Below, piece by piece: positions 1 through 10,583 of a stretch of DNA of 64,000 nucleotides (positions within the stretch are counted from its first letter, which is position 1; each line of letters starts with the position of its first letter). A model generated the notes under the pieces. The model saw only the letters and a list, made by a program, of their open reading frames with translations, was not told the origin of the DNA and did not search any database. Location: the NCBI GenBank assembly GCA_039720395.1, contig CM077826.1:27112430-27176429 (forward strand), read 5' to 3'. Source of the DNA: Liquidambar formosana. Lineage: Eukaryota > Streptophyta > Magnoliopsida > Saxifragales > Altingiaceae. Both the position numbers and the translations under genes were made by a program.

Positions 1-188
1 TTAGCCACTGCAAATGATAGTTTAAAATTAAGTGGAATCAATCATGAATTCTACAACTGACCATATACTATCAATTTTGGTGAGGCCTTCCATTTTCTTT
101 GCATGGTCTCGAATGTGATACGCCAAACATCCAACCAGATCCCATGGCATGTCCAAATTCACCCTTAAGTTATTCCTAGATATCACCA

Positions 189-219
<31 letters not shown>

Positions 220-257
220 CCATGCATGGATCTTCTAACACTTGAATGTTATTGCAG
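1..257 (+). other. Intron of RanBP2 zinc-finger gene
   Basis: No coding stretch is convincing here. The segment ends in a CT-rich run (about 190-214) followed by a good 3' splice site, TTATTGCAG, at 249-257. It is best read as the last intron of the zinc-finger gene that ends at 446; upstream exons lie outside the window. Confidence 0.6.
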
Positions 258-446
258 CCACTGGCACCAATATGCGAAGCTTGTGGAACCCTAAAACACA
301 AAGAAGTTGCCAAGTTCAGGGGCTGGTCTTGCAAATTCTGTACCTTGGATAACAGTGTCAAGTTGGACAGATGCTTAGCTTGCGGAGAATGGAGATTTGC
401 ATATGGCCCTCCAGTCTCCACTCGTGGACCCTATTTTGGCACCTGA
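258..446 (+). CDS. RanBP2-type zinc-finger protein, last exon (partial)
   Basis: This is the terminal coding exon of a gene whose start lies upstream. It begins right after an AG acceptor and opens in the second half of one RanBP2-type finger (PLAPICEACG, giving C-x2-C). It then carries a complete second finger: WSCKFC, a central Asn and CLAC, in the order W-x-C-x2-C-x3-N-x6-C-x2-C. It ends about 20 residues later in YGPPVSTRGPYFGT and TGA. RanBP2 fingers bind ubiquitin or single-stranded RNA. Paired C-terminal fingers of this kind are known from plant WSS1/SPRTN-like DNA-dependent metalloproteases, which clear DNA-protein crosslinks in the nucleus. That family assignment is inferred from memory of the C-terminus; the WLM protease domain is not in the window. 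Finger identity is near certain, the protein name is moderate. Confidence 0.8.
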   Translation, partial: PLAPICEACGTLKHKEVAKFRGWSCKFCTLDNSVKLDRCLACGEWRFAYGPPVSTRGPYFGT

Positions 447-1240
447 GAAGAGAAAGATGGGGAAGAATTAATGTTAATAGAAAATAAATAATCTGCTGCA
501 GGGCAAGTGTTAAAGTTATATAGAAGCACTCCTCTACTTTAAGCTGTTTACACAGAATGATTATCTATAATTACATTTGATAAAAACAGAGCCTATAAGG
601 AATCGATGGAATTGTAATTGTTGCTTGCGATGGTTGACTGTTGTTGCCACTCTGATGGTTAAAATTCAACAAAATATCCATGGACAGAAACGACTTGCAG
701 ATGTTGAAGGATGTAGAGCTGAGAGGTGACTCTTTGATATGACTTAAAAGAGATTTTATGTGGGCAACTTTGCAAAGACTAAAGCTATAAAGTAGTGGGG
801 GCAGATATCATTATGATGAGCTTTTATTTATTTGTTTTTAGCTGAAACTTTTGGTGTGAATTTAGTCAATCATATGGCTTGGACTATGCAAAAATTCTGT
901 TAAAATTAATTCATTCAGGGCATCATCTCATGCCCCTTGTTTGTTACCTCAATATTGCAACACATGAGGAAGTTTTAACCTCGGTTTGGTAAACAATCCT
1001 ATGAGTTCTGAAAGTTATACACTCCCATTTGATGCGTCAATTTTATATATTTGTGAAAAGGTCATGTCTGCGCATGATTTCTGAAAAGGTATACACTTCC
1101 AATGGAGTTGCCATCAATCACCAGTTCAAAGACCAAAGATGTGACTGATGATCATTTTAAATTTAAAACTAGCCTCTAACCCGGGCCATGCATTCTCTGA
1201 TGAAGTATGCACGTACAAATATAAACATACCCTCTAATTA
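447..1240. other. 3' UTR and intergenic spacer
   Basis: The 3' UTR of the zinc-finger gene should occupy the first few hundred bases (ATTAATGTTAATAG and other AT-rich tracts). No other gene, RNA or clear repeat is seen. Confidence 0.5.
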
Positions 1241-1242
1241 TA

Positions 1243-1520
1243 CTCCCTCTCCTCCCGTCCCAATTTGTTTGTCATATTTTGATCAAACACAATGCATTTA
1301 AAATGTTACGATGTTATTCAATTTATTTAATTTTCCTACTCTACCCTCTTGTGAGAAAATCTTACTTTATCAGATAATTGATATAATTAATGTAATTTCA
1401 AATATTGTAAAGGGTGTTTTAGGAAAAAAAAAATTGATTGCTTTCACTTTTGAAAATGGACAAACATTTTGGGACACTCTAAAATAAAAAATGTACATAG
1501 ACAAATTGGAATGGAGGGAG
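1243..1520. mobile_element. Stowaway-like MITE (Tc1/mariner)
   Basis: The 278 bp element starts CTCCCTCTCCTCCCGTCCC and ends in the inverted form GGAATGGAGGGAG. It is flanked on both sides by TA (1241-1242 and 1521-1522). The terminal motif CTCCCTCCGTCCC and the TA target duplication are the hallmarks of Stowaway MITEs. There is no coding capacity. The interior is AT-rich with a poly-A run near 1423. Confidence 0.85.
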
Positions 1521-1522
1521 TA

Positions 1523-2534
1523 TATTTTTACCATTGAACGGGAGATAAATAAATGACACAAGACTAAAGATTTTTTTTTTTTTTGATACAAAATGTTATC
1601 CTCAATAAATTATTGATTATAAGTTTGAAATCATGGAAATTTGAAGAGAGAAGAAGAACATGCCAAACTTGGTAACCCATAAGTCCAAACACGTTGCTCA
1701 TTGAAATATGTCGCAATGATTATAAGAGGAGGGGATTACAGATTGGTTTGACTACGGGTAAATAATTACAGATAGTAGTATTATGTTGACATGTATTGGT
1801 TTTACCCTATGTGGCATGTTTCGTTAGCCTTTTCTCTCTAATTTTCTTCTCGATCTCATTCATTATCTTCTCTCATTAATATGGCTCTACTTTTTTTAAT
1901 TAATATGGTACTTTCATATTGGCTCAAGAAATTAACTTAAATTAGTATTCGTATTCTTCAAATTTAAATTACCACGCATTATTTATCATCCCTATTCATC
2001 TCCCATTACAACTCAAATTCTTATAATAAAAATAATTAATTAATTAAATTTACCACACATTGCACAAGTCGCTACTCAGCATTTATATATTAGTCAACAA
2101 GTTCTTAGAAGCTGGGGAGGGGTTTGTACTTGGACAAAATAAATACCGCATTTAAAGAAAATCATTTAATATTTTTCTATAAAAGAGTTTTCACTTTTGA
2201 AACAAAATTGTCCTATTATAGTAAGCATGCCTAGGATGTGACAAATAGATTGATTAAAGTATATATGTATGTGTTCTTAGAAGTAATGCTTAAGATAACA
2301 CACGCAATGATCATTTGAGATATGTAAGCAATTTTGTGGAAGGAGATTAGTTCTATTTGCAAGTGCTTTTAAAGATCATTTCGACAATAACTAAGCATGT
2401 GTCATTTGGAAAGCTCGTCACTAGCGAATGGGAACAAAGCAATGAACTCACAAATCAATTATGCAGGACACCAAGATTTATAAAAGTGGTTCGACTCGCA
2501 AGCCTATATTCACTCCGGTGAGACATGCACCTTG
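1523..2534. other. Intergenic, no gene seen
   Basis: AT-rich sequence without a convincing coding region. From about 2400 (AATGAACTCACAAATC and GTGGTTCGACTCGC) it resembles sequence often found inside plant LTRs, but no paired repeat was found. Confidence 0.4.
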
Positions 2535-2545
2535 CCTCCATGGAA

Positions 2546-2763
2546 ATTTTTTTGGATGACAAGGGAACCTTCCCAAGGCGGGGCCACTTAGTGACCCACC
2601 CTCGACGGGTAAAAAACTTTGGATGTACAAGCCGCCCTCTCTCACCTGCACATCATTTGAGTTGCGGAGTAATCACATCAGTGAAAAATCGAATTAGTGA
2701 CCTCCGGGTTTATGATTCGTCACCAGCCCACCCATTACCACTGAGCTACCACGGGAGGGGGAT
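2546..2763 (-). mobile_element. tRNA-derived SINE with 11-bp target duplication
   Basis: Read on the minus strand the element starts near 2763 and has a perfect RNA polymerase III A box, TAGCTCAGTGG (around 2740-2750). A B-box-like segment (GGTCACTAATTCGATTT) follows about 45 bases on. It ends in an A-run, which is the T-run at 2547-2553 on the plus strand. It is flanked by a perfect direct repeat CCTCCATGGAA at 2535-2545 and 2764-2774. Pol III boxes, an A-tail and a target duplication define a SINE mobilised in trans by a LINE. Its family was not recognised. Confidence 0.8.
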
Positions 2764-2774
2764 CCTCCATGGAA

Positions 2775-3513
2775 TTGAACAAATGGTTTGTAAGGTTCAC
2801 CATAAAGCCCTTAAGTGTGGTTTTTCAAAAGCCCTTATAAGATTAGTTTCATTTTTAGACTCAAATTGTCTTTTTCATTAAATGATAAAAATTTTTACTC
2901 AAATGAAAATTTTTGGAAAGAAATCATTTAAAATAATATTTTCTAGTGTTTAATTTTGATAGAACTTTAAAAAATTATATAAAATGAGATATAAAAAACA
3001 AGTCTTAGGATGCCTTTTTAAAAAAACCTAATCAAACCCAAGTAGAGGAGTGAAGTGAGGCAGGCTAAGCAAAATTAGCGAAAAAAGTAATACAATTGCA
3101 GCAAGGCGCATGAAAGGAACGCCCCCGCAAAGAATGGCAAAGCACACTGGTCTTAATAAAAATATCCACGAGATACCAATGTTTGATTGAAGTGCAGCGC
3201 CAAAGAAGACCTCACGCACATTTAACTCCAATCACGCACTGTCCATGCGCTTCTGAAGGGAGAATGATTGCCACTCTCTTCAACAGCGCGTCATCCCATC
3301 AATTCCAAACCCCTCTTTTTGATGAGATCGCAACCTCTCCCTCCTCAAAATCTAATCATAATAATAATACTACCCATACCCCGTAGTCATTCTCCTCTTC
3401 TCTTTTCTCTACCCCCCTCTTCTTCTTTCCATTTTTTGTTTTCCTCTTCCGAGAAACTTCCCCCCCCCCCCCCCCCACCCCATCTTCTAAAATCTTTAGA
3501 AGAGGAAAATAAA
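2775..3513 (+). promoter_or_regulatory. Upstream/promoter region of the MAPKK gene
   Basis: Non-coding DNA 5' of the kinase gene. It turns C/T-rich from about 3390 and includes a C-run at 3462-3476. No discrete operator-like site is clear beyond the TATA-like tract just downstream. Confidence 0.4.
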
Positions 3514-3693
3514 TATATATATAAATATATTGGTATTGGGTGCAAAAAGAAAACAAAACAGTGAAACACCAAACCGTGTTAGTGACGACCGTGGTTGAAT
3601 CCAAGTGATGAGTTTTTAAAAGGGAAAAGGAGAAACCCCCCCCTCTCTCCCACCCCAAAGACAGAGACACCGATTTGATTCAACTCCCGAGTC
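3514..3693 (+). promoter_or_regulatory. TATA-like tract and 5' UTR of MAPKK gene
   Basis: An AT tract (TATATATATAAATATAT, 3514-3530) lies 164 bases before the start codon and is the best TATA candidate. It is followed by a pyrimidine-rich leader ending GATTCAACTCCCGAGTC before ATG. The TATA assignment is an inference from position only. Confidence 0.4.
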
Positions 3694-4782
3694 ATGAGAC
3701 CGATTCAACCCCCACCACCCACCACCCCAGCCAACCGGAGCCGCCCTCGACGCCGCTCCGACCTTACTCTTCCCCTCCCTCAACGCGACCTATCTCTCGC
3801 TGTTCCTCTCCCACTCCCACCCTCCTCTTCCTCCTCCTCCTCCTCCTCCACCACCACCGCATCCTCCTCCTCCTCTACCAACGCCCCTTCCACGAGTCAT
3901 AACTCGGCCCAGCTCAACTTCTCCCAGCTCGAGCGAGTCAACCGAATCGGGAGCGGTAGCGGCGGCACCGTCTACAAAGTCCTCCACCGCCCCACCGGCC
4001 GAGTCTTCGCTCTCAAGGTGATCTACGGCCACCACGATGACTCCACCCGCCTTCAGATCTGCCGGGAGATCGAGATCCTCCGCGACGTCGACAACCCTAA
4101 CGTTGTCAAGTGCCACGACATGTTCGATCACAACGGCGAAATCCAGGTCCTGCTGGAGTACATGGATGGCGGATCTCTGGAAGGGACCCACATCCCACAC
4201 GAACCCTCTCTCGCCGATCTCGCCCGGCAGATCCTCTGCGGCCTCTGCTACCTTCACAGCCGCAAGATCGTCCACCGTGATATCAAACCCTCCAACCTGC
4301 TCATCAATGCTCGCCACCAAGTCAAGATCGCCGATTTCGGAGTGAGCAGAATTCTAGCGCAGACCATGGATAACTGCAATTCATCGGTGGGTACGATTGC
4401 GTACATGAGTCCCGAGAGGATCAATACGGATCTCAATCACGGCTTGTACGACGGCTACGCCGGTGATATTTGGAGCCTTGGGGTCAGCATATTGGAGTTC
4501 TACTTGGGGAGATTTCCGTTCGCCGTCGGACGGCAAGGCGATTGGGCGAGCTTGATGATGGCGATTTGTATGTCTCAGCCGCCGGAAGCGCCGCCGGCGG
4601 CGTCAAGGGAGTTCCGAGAGTTCATTGCTTGTTGTTTGCAGAGGGATCCGGCGAGGAGATGGCCGGCTAGGAATTTGCTGCGACACCCTTTTATAGTTCA
4701 GAACTGTGGGAATCAGAACCAGGTTAATCAACAGCACCATCACCAACTTCTACCTCCACGACCACCTCTCCCATCTTCTTGA
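3694..4782 (+). CDS. MKK4/MKK5: MAP kinase kinase, group C (MKK4/MKK5 type), intronless
   Basis: A dual-specificity kinase of 362 residues that would phosphorylate the TEY loop of MPK3/MPK6-type MAP kinases in immune, stress and developmental cascades. The start MRPIQ matches the family's usual N-terminus. A basic MAPK-docking site follows: Arg at 15-21, then LTLPLP at 24-29. A Ser-rich low-complexity linker runs 44-61. Kinase landmarks: Gly loop IGSGSGG 85-91, ATP-binding Lys108 (ALK), helix-C Glu125, HRDIKPSN 194-201 with catalytic Asp196, DFG 214-216, and SPE 239-241. The activation loop has the plant MAPKK spacing S/T-x5-S/T at Thr224 and Ser230. All catalytic residues are present, so it looks functional. 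The absence of introns is normal for group C MAPKKs. Distinguishing MKK4 from MKK5 is not possible here. The CTCCTC repeat coding polyserine may vary in length. Confidence 0.97.
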   Translation: MRPIQPPPPTTPANRSRPRRRSDLTLPLPQRDLSLAVPLPLPPSSSSSSSSSTTTASSSSSTNAPSTSHNSAQLNFSQLERVNRIGSGSGGTVYKVLHRPTGRVFALKVIYGHHDDSTRLQICREIEILRDVDNPNVVKCHDMFDHNGEIQVLLEYMDGGSLEGTHIPHEPSLADLARQILCGLCYLHSRKIVHRDIKPSNLLINARHQVKIADFGVSRILAQTMDNCNSSVGTIAYMSPERINTDLNHGLYDGYAGDIWSLGVSILEFYLGRFPFAVGRQGDWASLMMAICMSQPPEAPPAASREFREFIACCLQRDPARRWPARNLLRHPFIVQNCGNQNQVNQQHHHQLLPPRPPLPSS

Positions 4783-7216
4783 TATTTATTGTCCCTTTTT
4801 TTTCTTTTTTACTTGAATTTCTATTTTGTGTAACTTTCCAATGATGGGTCGGATTTTGATTTTTGGAGAAATTGGAGAAATGGGGGGGTTATATCTCAGA
4901 GGTTTTAATCGGACCAATCAATCTGTCTTTGATAATGCTTTACCAGAAAAGGGAGAAATCTATCTTACGTGAAGCTCTGCTTTTTTTCTTTTTTCTTTTT
5001 TTTTTTTTTTTACACCCAGAGAGGTTAGAGATTTGGGTTTGTGGGTATTGAATTTTTTCCATTTTGGGTTAAGTTGCTGATTGGTAATGGGGGGTTATTT
5101 ATGGGTAGAATCAAATTGAATCTTGAGCTGCTGAACTTATTATGGGTAAGGTAGATTAGATTGCCTTTGTAATATTAATGCATGAATCTCTCTTTCCCTG
5201 TCAATCACATACAAATAACATGGAAAAGGGTAGCCAGCAGAGATGGCAGATATTCTTCTTCATTTTTGTTTTTTGTTTTTCGTTCGCCCCCTCTTTGAAT
5301 CCTTTTCTTGAGCTGTTGACCAGTGGTTGATTTATGCTCTGCATTGTTTGATATCTGAGAGAGAGAGAGAGAGAGATTTGGGTTGGCTGGGGAGGGGTGC
5401 TTGTATTGTTGTTGAAAATGCACCACTTGGGGTTGAAGTCATATTTGTTGAAATGCACATAGATGCATTCTAAACATAAGAGCAAAGTTTCTAGTCAATC
5501 AAGATAGAGATTTTGGATGAGTATTAGATTTGGTAGGATTTGACACAAGATTTTTGTGTGCAAATGTGGAGGAAACTTTTTATGTGTAAGCTTCTTCTTT
5601 ATGGGAGGACATTCCAATAATTAAGTGATGAATCTGAAGATGTTAGACATGGCCATGTGACCTTATGGTTTCCACTTTTTCTTTCCCAGCAGTTCCTTCA
5701 TCTCTTTTCAATGGCTTTATTTATTATTATTGTTATGGATCAAGATTGGTTAACATTTTCTTATAATAATTTTTCTCCAAACAAGCTGATAAGTAAGACA
5801 ATTATTGAGTAATTTTCTTACCAGGCCATTGGATGAGAGAGAAGCCACTAAGTAGTGTAAAATTTTTTGTATAAAATTTCCTAACCCTATCATCATCATC
5901 GTTATTGTTACTTATTCTCCTTTATTTTTCCTTTATTTTTTTGGGGTAGAGTTTTTTAGTGGGGTTGGGGTTATTCAAATTAGAGGCAATCTGGTTGCTC
6001 ATTTCTTACTAAATTTGCTAATAGAAAGAAGGTGGATTAATGTAGGGATGGCAATGGTGCCCTCATATATGATCTCTTGTTTAAAATAGAAAGATAAAAC
6101 CCCTAATACCACGTTGTGATTAAAATCCCCCTTGATTTTCAACTACTTCAATGATTATGTTGAGAGCCGCCGACCCACAAAAAAAAAAAAAAAAAAAAAA
6201 AAAAATGTTGCGAAAGCCTCTCCTTTTTTTTTTTTCATCCTCTCTGGTCAATTTCTTAGACTCTCTCCTTTTGAATTATTAGTTGAGATGCTGGCCATAT
6301 CCACATCGAGGTTGAAGAAGGCGATCGGATGGTGGAATGTTACAATGTCAGAGCTTGAGGATGGCCTGTTGAGTTCTCGGGTAAGACCAGCAATGTCGCT
6401 TTTTTCTTTTATTTATTTTTTTTGTTTGGGTCTAAGGGAATGGCAAAGGAGGAATGTCATCCGTTAAAACCCTTGGAAAACAACACCCCCTCCAAAAAAA
6501 ACAAAAAAAAAAAAAAAAAAAAAACCACCCGAAGTAGGCGTTTTTAGTCCCAGGTCTTCAATACGACCACCTAGAGACTTTTCCCAGGAAGCTTGCAAAC
6601 ACCTTCCAAATATTGTGGTAAGACTTGCCAAAGACTAATAAAAGGTTTTCTTAGCCCATATGCTTCGTGGAAAGTAGGAGGAAATGGAAAAGGGAAAAGA
6701 AGAGGAAAATGTTTAAATTTGCTTAAAAATAATTAAATTCCTCTCTTTAGCATTTTAATTATTTTTCTTTCCTTTTCTTTTCCTTGCACTTTCTAGACCT
6801 TTTCCCAGTAGTTTCCTTTGTTTCCTAATTCATGCCACGGTACTAGAAGAAGAGTATTTTTTAGAAAAATAATTAGAATAATGATAAGTAATGGTGCAAT
6901 CCTAATGGGAAAATACCAGAGTGGGACAGGGACAGGGTCACCTTAAAGTCGCAGCATGCTCTTGACTTGTGTTTTGTGTTCTATTTCAAACCGACATCTA
7001 TCCCGAATAATGGGTTCCAAAATCTGCATCCCGACGAGGGAGGGGTGAGCTACCCTGTTAAGCCACTCCATTGCCATCCCTACATAAATGCTTTAAAAGT
7101 GGGACTGGGGGAGTTCCTTGGAAATGGCAAGCGGCACAGACTTCCATTCTCGAAAGACCTTTTCTCAAATTTGCAAGTTCAAATTCGGTGTTGGGTCAAA
7201 AAATCCAGCATTATGC
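4783..7216. other. 3' UTR and intergenic region
   Basis: The 3' UTR of the kinase gene begins here. The rest is AT-rich with a GA microsatellite (about 5357-5374) and long A-runs (about 6179-6205 and 6500-6522). No gene, RNA or bounded transposon was recognised. Confidence 0.5.
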
Positions 7217-7219
7217 TAA

Positions 7220-7368
7220 GCTAATCTGAACTGTTGGGAGGAGTTCTTGACTGTTTGGATTAAAAAATAAAAAATTTTCACTAAAATGGCCAAAATAACC
7301 TCAATAGGAAACTTTTTTATCTTTTAAATCATGCTGTCAAGAACTCCTCCCAATGGTTCGGATTAGCC
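7220..7368. mobile_element. Tourist-like MITE (PIF/Harbinger), 149 bp
   Basis: The terminal inverted repeats are about 31 bp: GCTAATCTGAAC on the left pairs with GGTTCGGATTAGCC on the right, and both arms share GGGAGGAGTTCTTGAC. The trinucleotide TAA flanks both ends (7217-7219 and 7369-7371), as expected for PIF/Harbinger insertions. The left end seems to have lost one G. No coding capacity. Confidence 0.8.
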
Positions 7369-7857
7369 TAACACAGTGCAAGGTTTTAGCATTGAAACCA
7401 GAAAATATCATCTACTCATGGGACCCGTTGGAAGGATCTTTTGGAAACAATTACTTATATTGTTTGGTTTCTTCAGTCTCTAATTTTCGCCTTTTTGTGG
7501 TTATTTTATTTACTTATTCATATATAGCAATTTTTTGAGTTGGGGGTTGTTTAAAAATGGACGGTAAGTTTCATAACTCCTACTGTTTCCGGTAACTCTG
7601 TTGATACTTATTAAGATTATACTATACCTAGACAGGTTTGGAGTGAGGAGCGCCTTAAACCCTATCCCGAATTCCCAACCCAACCCAATTCAGTTTCTAA
7701 AATTTTCCCTAAATTTACCCCTATTATAATTATCACAACAATTTCCAACCCATACCAATAAAGGTAGGGTGAGTCACGTTACTAGCTACTTAAATCAAGT
7801 AGAACTTTGGACTTTGCTCTCAAGTTCAAAGGTAGTACCAAGTACAACTTTCATTTT

Positions 7858-8052
7858 CCCCTTGAGGAATGGACTAAGTAGTCCTAAAGCCTCTTGCCAA
7901 GTAAGCGGTCTGAGATTCAACTCTTTCCACTCTCCCCTCATTGCTATCCTTATGGATTTTGTCCACGATATATGTAGGATAAGCTAGAGGGTTAATAAGG
8001 TGGAAAGTATTTTCTGGAACTTTCTCGTATCAAAAAAAAAAAAAAAAAAAAA
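7858..8052 (+). mobile_element. Probable SINE
   Basis: An A-box-like stretch (TGGACTAAGTAGT) and a B-box-like stretch (GAGATTCAACTC) are followed about 100 bases later by a 20-base A-run ending at 8052. The flanks TTTCATTTT (7849-7857) and TCTCATTTT (8053-8061) differ by one base and may be the target duplication. The boxes are degenerate, so this is a tentative call. Confidence 0.5.
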
Positions 8053-8061
8053 TCTCATTTT

Positions 8062-9090
8062 GACCATGAAAAAGAGTAATAAATGTTCGATCCAAACATA
8101 ATATTCGATTAAATGTTTTAAAAATCGAAATTCTAGCAAGGCATTGGGTCCTCAAGTAGTGAGACAGCATGGAGTAAACGATTCAGAAGTACAAAAGTGG
8201 ATGTCCTCTACAAATTAATTAGAGTTATGGCATTGGAAATCCGAGTGTTGTCATCTCCCCTAGATAGAACAGCCTTTGGGTTTACCTGTTACCACACTTA
8301 ATTGAGTAATGCTATTTTTAAAATTACATACTTTAGGTACTTTTCCACGACAAAGACAACATGTTGCTTCGATGTGCTATAATGGGTAAAGTTCTCTTTT
8401 AGATTTGATCATAGTGAGAAATGAAGTTTTATGCCTCAATAGGTCTTGAAACAACATTGTTGTTATTGAACACATTGACCATTTTTTTTTGTTTTATTAT
8501 GTTGTATACTTGTATAAATACTGTTCTTTTCTTCTAATTCTAGATTTGATTAGTAAAATGAGCATAATTAGTAATATAAGACTAGTTCAGTCGAGGTGAG
8601 TGTTTACAAGCTTTTTTATTTTTATTTTATTTTATTTTTTTTGTGTGGGAACCTTTCCAAATCATAGCCTAGCCCAAGTCCTCAACTTTGATTCGAGACT
8701 ACGGTTTTCTACAGTTAGTAGTCATTCTTAGATGAGTTAGTAGTCATTTAGTAGGAAGTTAGTAATCATTTGTATTGATATGTTATTATTTTTTGTACCC
8801 AAACCAATTTATAATTCCCTCTCTTATTTGTTTAAAAATTTGCGTTATCTAAACCCTAAAGAGGTAAGCTTGTTTCTATAAAATAAGCTGATGACTTCCA
8901 TTTTTAATATAAATTCCCTCTTTAAACCTCATTTTTTCCTTTCTTTATTTAATTTAATTTAATTTTTTATTCTGAATTGGCTTGGCACATGTCATTTTGT
9001 GCACAAATGGTGTGGATTCACCTCGAGGTTTGTGTATTGGGTTTCTTACATCCCCTCACATGCTTGGTATTGTTTTCTCTTAAAATTTTC
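8062..9090. other. Intergenic, no gene seen
   Basis: AT-rich DNA with T-rich microsatellites (for example about 8615-8642). No coding or RNA feature could be supported. Confidence 0.45.
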
Positions 9091-9092
9091 TA

Positions 9093-9352
9093 CTCCTTCC
9101 AGTTTTAATTTAAGTGGCCTACTTTCTATTTTAGGATGTTTCAAAATAATTGTCACATTCAAAAGGTCAATGATTTTTTTTATTAGATTTCCTAAACTAC
9201 CCTTAAAAATGACTTTTTTCTTTCCAATGTTTTGTGTACTCGAGGACAAAAATTGAAATTTCAAATTTTAAATAATGATCTGAAAGCATTTAATAGACTA
9301 CCTAAAAAAAGCGTGTTTTTTTCAAAAGGGATAATCAAATTGAACGAGAGAG
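9093..9352. mobile_element. Stowaway-like MITE (diverged)
   Basis: It starts CTCCTTCCAGTTTTAATTT and ends in the approximate inverted form CAAATTGAACGAGAGAG, with TA at 9091-9092 and 9353-9354. The terminal repeats are worse matched than in the 1243-1520 copy, so this is an older insertion of the same superfamily. Confidence 0.7.
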
Positions 9353-9956
9353 TACAATTTTTGCCATTTTTCTAGCATCTATTTTCTTGGATTTAGATTG
9401 GTGGGCTTTGATTTTGTGGCAATTTTTGTCTTTTTGTGCACATGCTTAACATCTGCACAATCGGATGCCAATGACTATCCTTTCTCTTTGGGTACATCAC
9501 CTAAGAAACAAAACCCCAATCCCAACCCCAACCCCAACCCCAAGCATCCCTTCCAAATGTCATGCTTGTACCATTATACTAATGGCTTTGATAATAATTA
9601 CTAATCAATTGAGCTTATTTGGTTTACTCTTGAATGATCAAAGCATACTTTGAAACCTAATATTGTAGAAAAACCAAGGAAATACGATAAGACAATGTCC
9701 ATTGTACCCAATTTTTGTGTAAATCTATCTTGCACCCAAAGAAAGAAATACCTCTTTGGTGTAGTCCATCTCATAGATGGGGTGTCCCATTCATCTTAAG
9801 AACAGTCCAACATTAGTGGCTTTTTATTTATTTTTAGGTGGGATCAATTGTTGATAGGCTTGGAGTTCTATATATTTTTCTTTTCCCTTGAGTGGGGGGA
9901 TGAGGCTTTTGAGTCTTTTTCACCAATTAGATTCTCCACAGGCTCTCACTCATCTC

Positions 9957-9984
9957 TTGTGACTTGTGACTTGTGACTTGTGAC
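9957..9984 (+). repeat. Four tandem copies of TTGTGAC
   Basis: Four perfect head-to-tail copies of the heptamer TTGTGAC, followed directly by GTGTGAG. It lies about 150 bases upstream of the ACGT-element cluster of the RING-gene promoter. Confidence 0.9.
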
Positions 9985-10132
9985 GTGTGAGTGGAGCCTA
10001 GTCTGAACACACCAAACTGTGAAGAACAGGTTCAACTCCAGCCGAGTCAAGCCGAGCCAGCTCGTTTCCTATCATTTGCTGATAATGTAAGCCGACTTGG
10101 CATGAAAAAACACGCGAGGCGGGAAAATGTAC

Positions 10133-10450
10133 GGCCACGTCGCTGCTGACGCTTGGGTGTGCTCCGATCCCTTATGTTCGCGTTAACAGCACGCCACGTA
10201 AGGATAAGGTGATGCAAAATGAACCTTAAAAGTTCATTAAATAACAAAGATGCCACTCGCGTCGACACAAGTCAAGCCGTGACTGGATGTCCGATGACAT
10301 CAGCTCACCTACGTTGCGGCCTTATGTTTTAGCCACGTCAGCTCGGAGCTCATGTTCCTAGAAGTCATTTTCACTTCCACGTGGCACTTGGTGCCTCCAC
10401 GTGGGTCCCACACCGAACCCTTTAAAACCTCCATGCCCTAAGCGCCAAAA
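10133..10450 (+). promoter_or_regulatory. RING-gene promoter with ACGT-core cluster
   Basis: bZIP/bHLH-type ACGT elements are crowded here: CCACGTCG (10135), TGACG (10147), CCACGTA (10194), a TGACATCA variant (about 10296), GCCACGTCAGC (10332), and two perfect G-boxes CACGTG (10378 and 10398) spaced 20 bp apart. TTTAAAA at 10421-10427 is a plausible TATA box 18 bases after the second G-box. G-boxes and CCACGTCA elements are bound by ABF/ABI5, HY5, PIF and ER-stress bZIP factors, so light, ABA or unfolded-protein control is an inference. Confidence 0.7.
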
Positions 10451-10507
10451 CACCTCTCTCTCTCTCTCTCTCTCCCTCTCCACTCGCTTTTGATTAAGCA
10501 ATCACTG
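10450..10507 (+). other. Non-coding 5' exon of the RING gene
   Basis: The leader contains a CT microsatellite (about 10453-10475) and ends at a donor ACTG/GTAAGA (GT at 10508). The matching acceptor is TTCAG at about 11637-11641, so a 1.13 kb intron interrupts the 5' UTR and only 13 bases of leader precede ATG at 11655. A 5'-UTR intron often raises expression in plants. The transcript start is estimated from the TATA-like box. Confidence 0.6.
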
Positions 10508-10552
10508 GTAAGAATCTCCTGAAACCCCCACTCCCTTTGATATTGTACATAC

Positions 10553-10583
<31 letters not shown>

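Noticed and set aside
2546..2763. Considered as a true tRNA gene because of TAGCTCAGTGG
   Set aside because: No cloverleaf or acceptor stem, degenerate B box, A-tail and target duplication: a SINE.
3790..4320. 176-codon minus-strand frame opposite the MAPKK
   Set aside because: Antisense shadow of a GC-rich coding region; its translation is low-complexity Gly/Val/Asp without any domain.
9505..9545. CCCCAA/CCCAAC hexamer run, considered as interstitial telomeric repeat
   Set aside because: The plant telomere unit is CCCTAAA; this run is CCCAAC and only a few units long, so it is a simple microsatellite.
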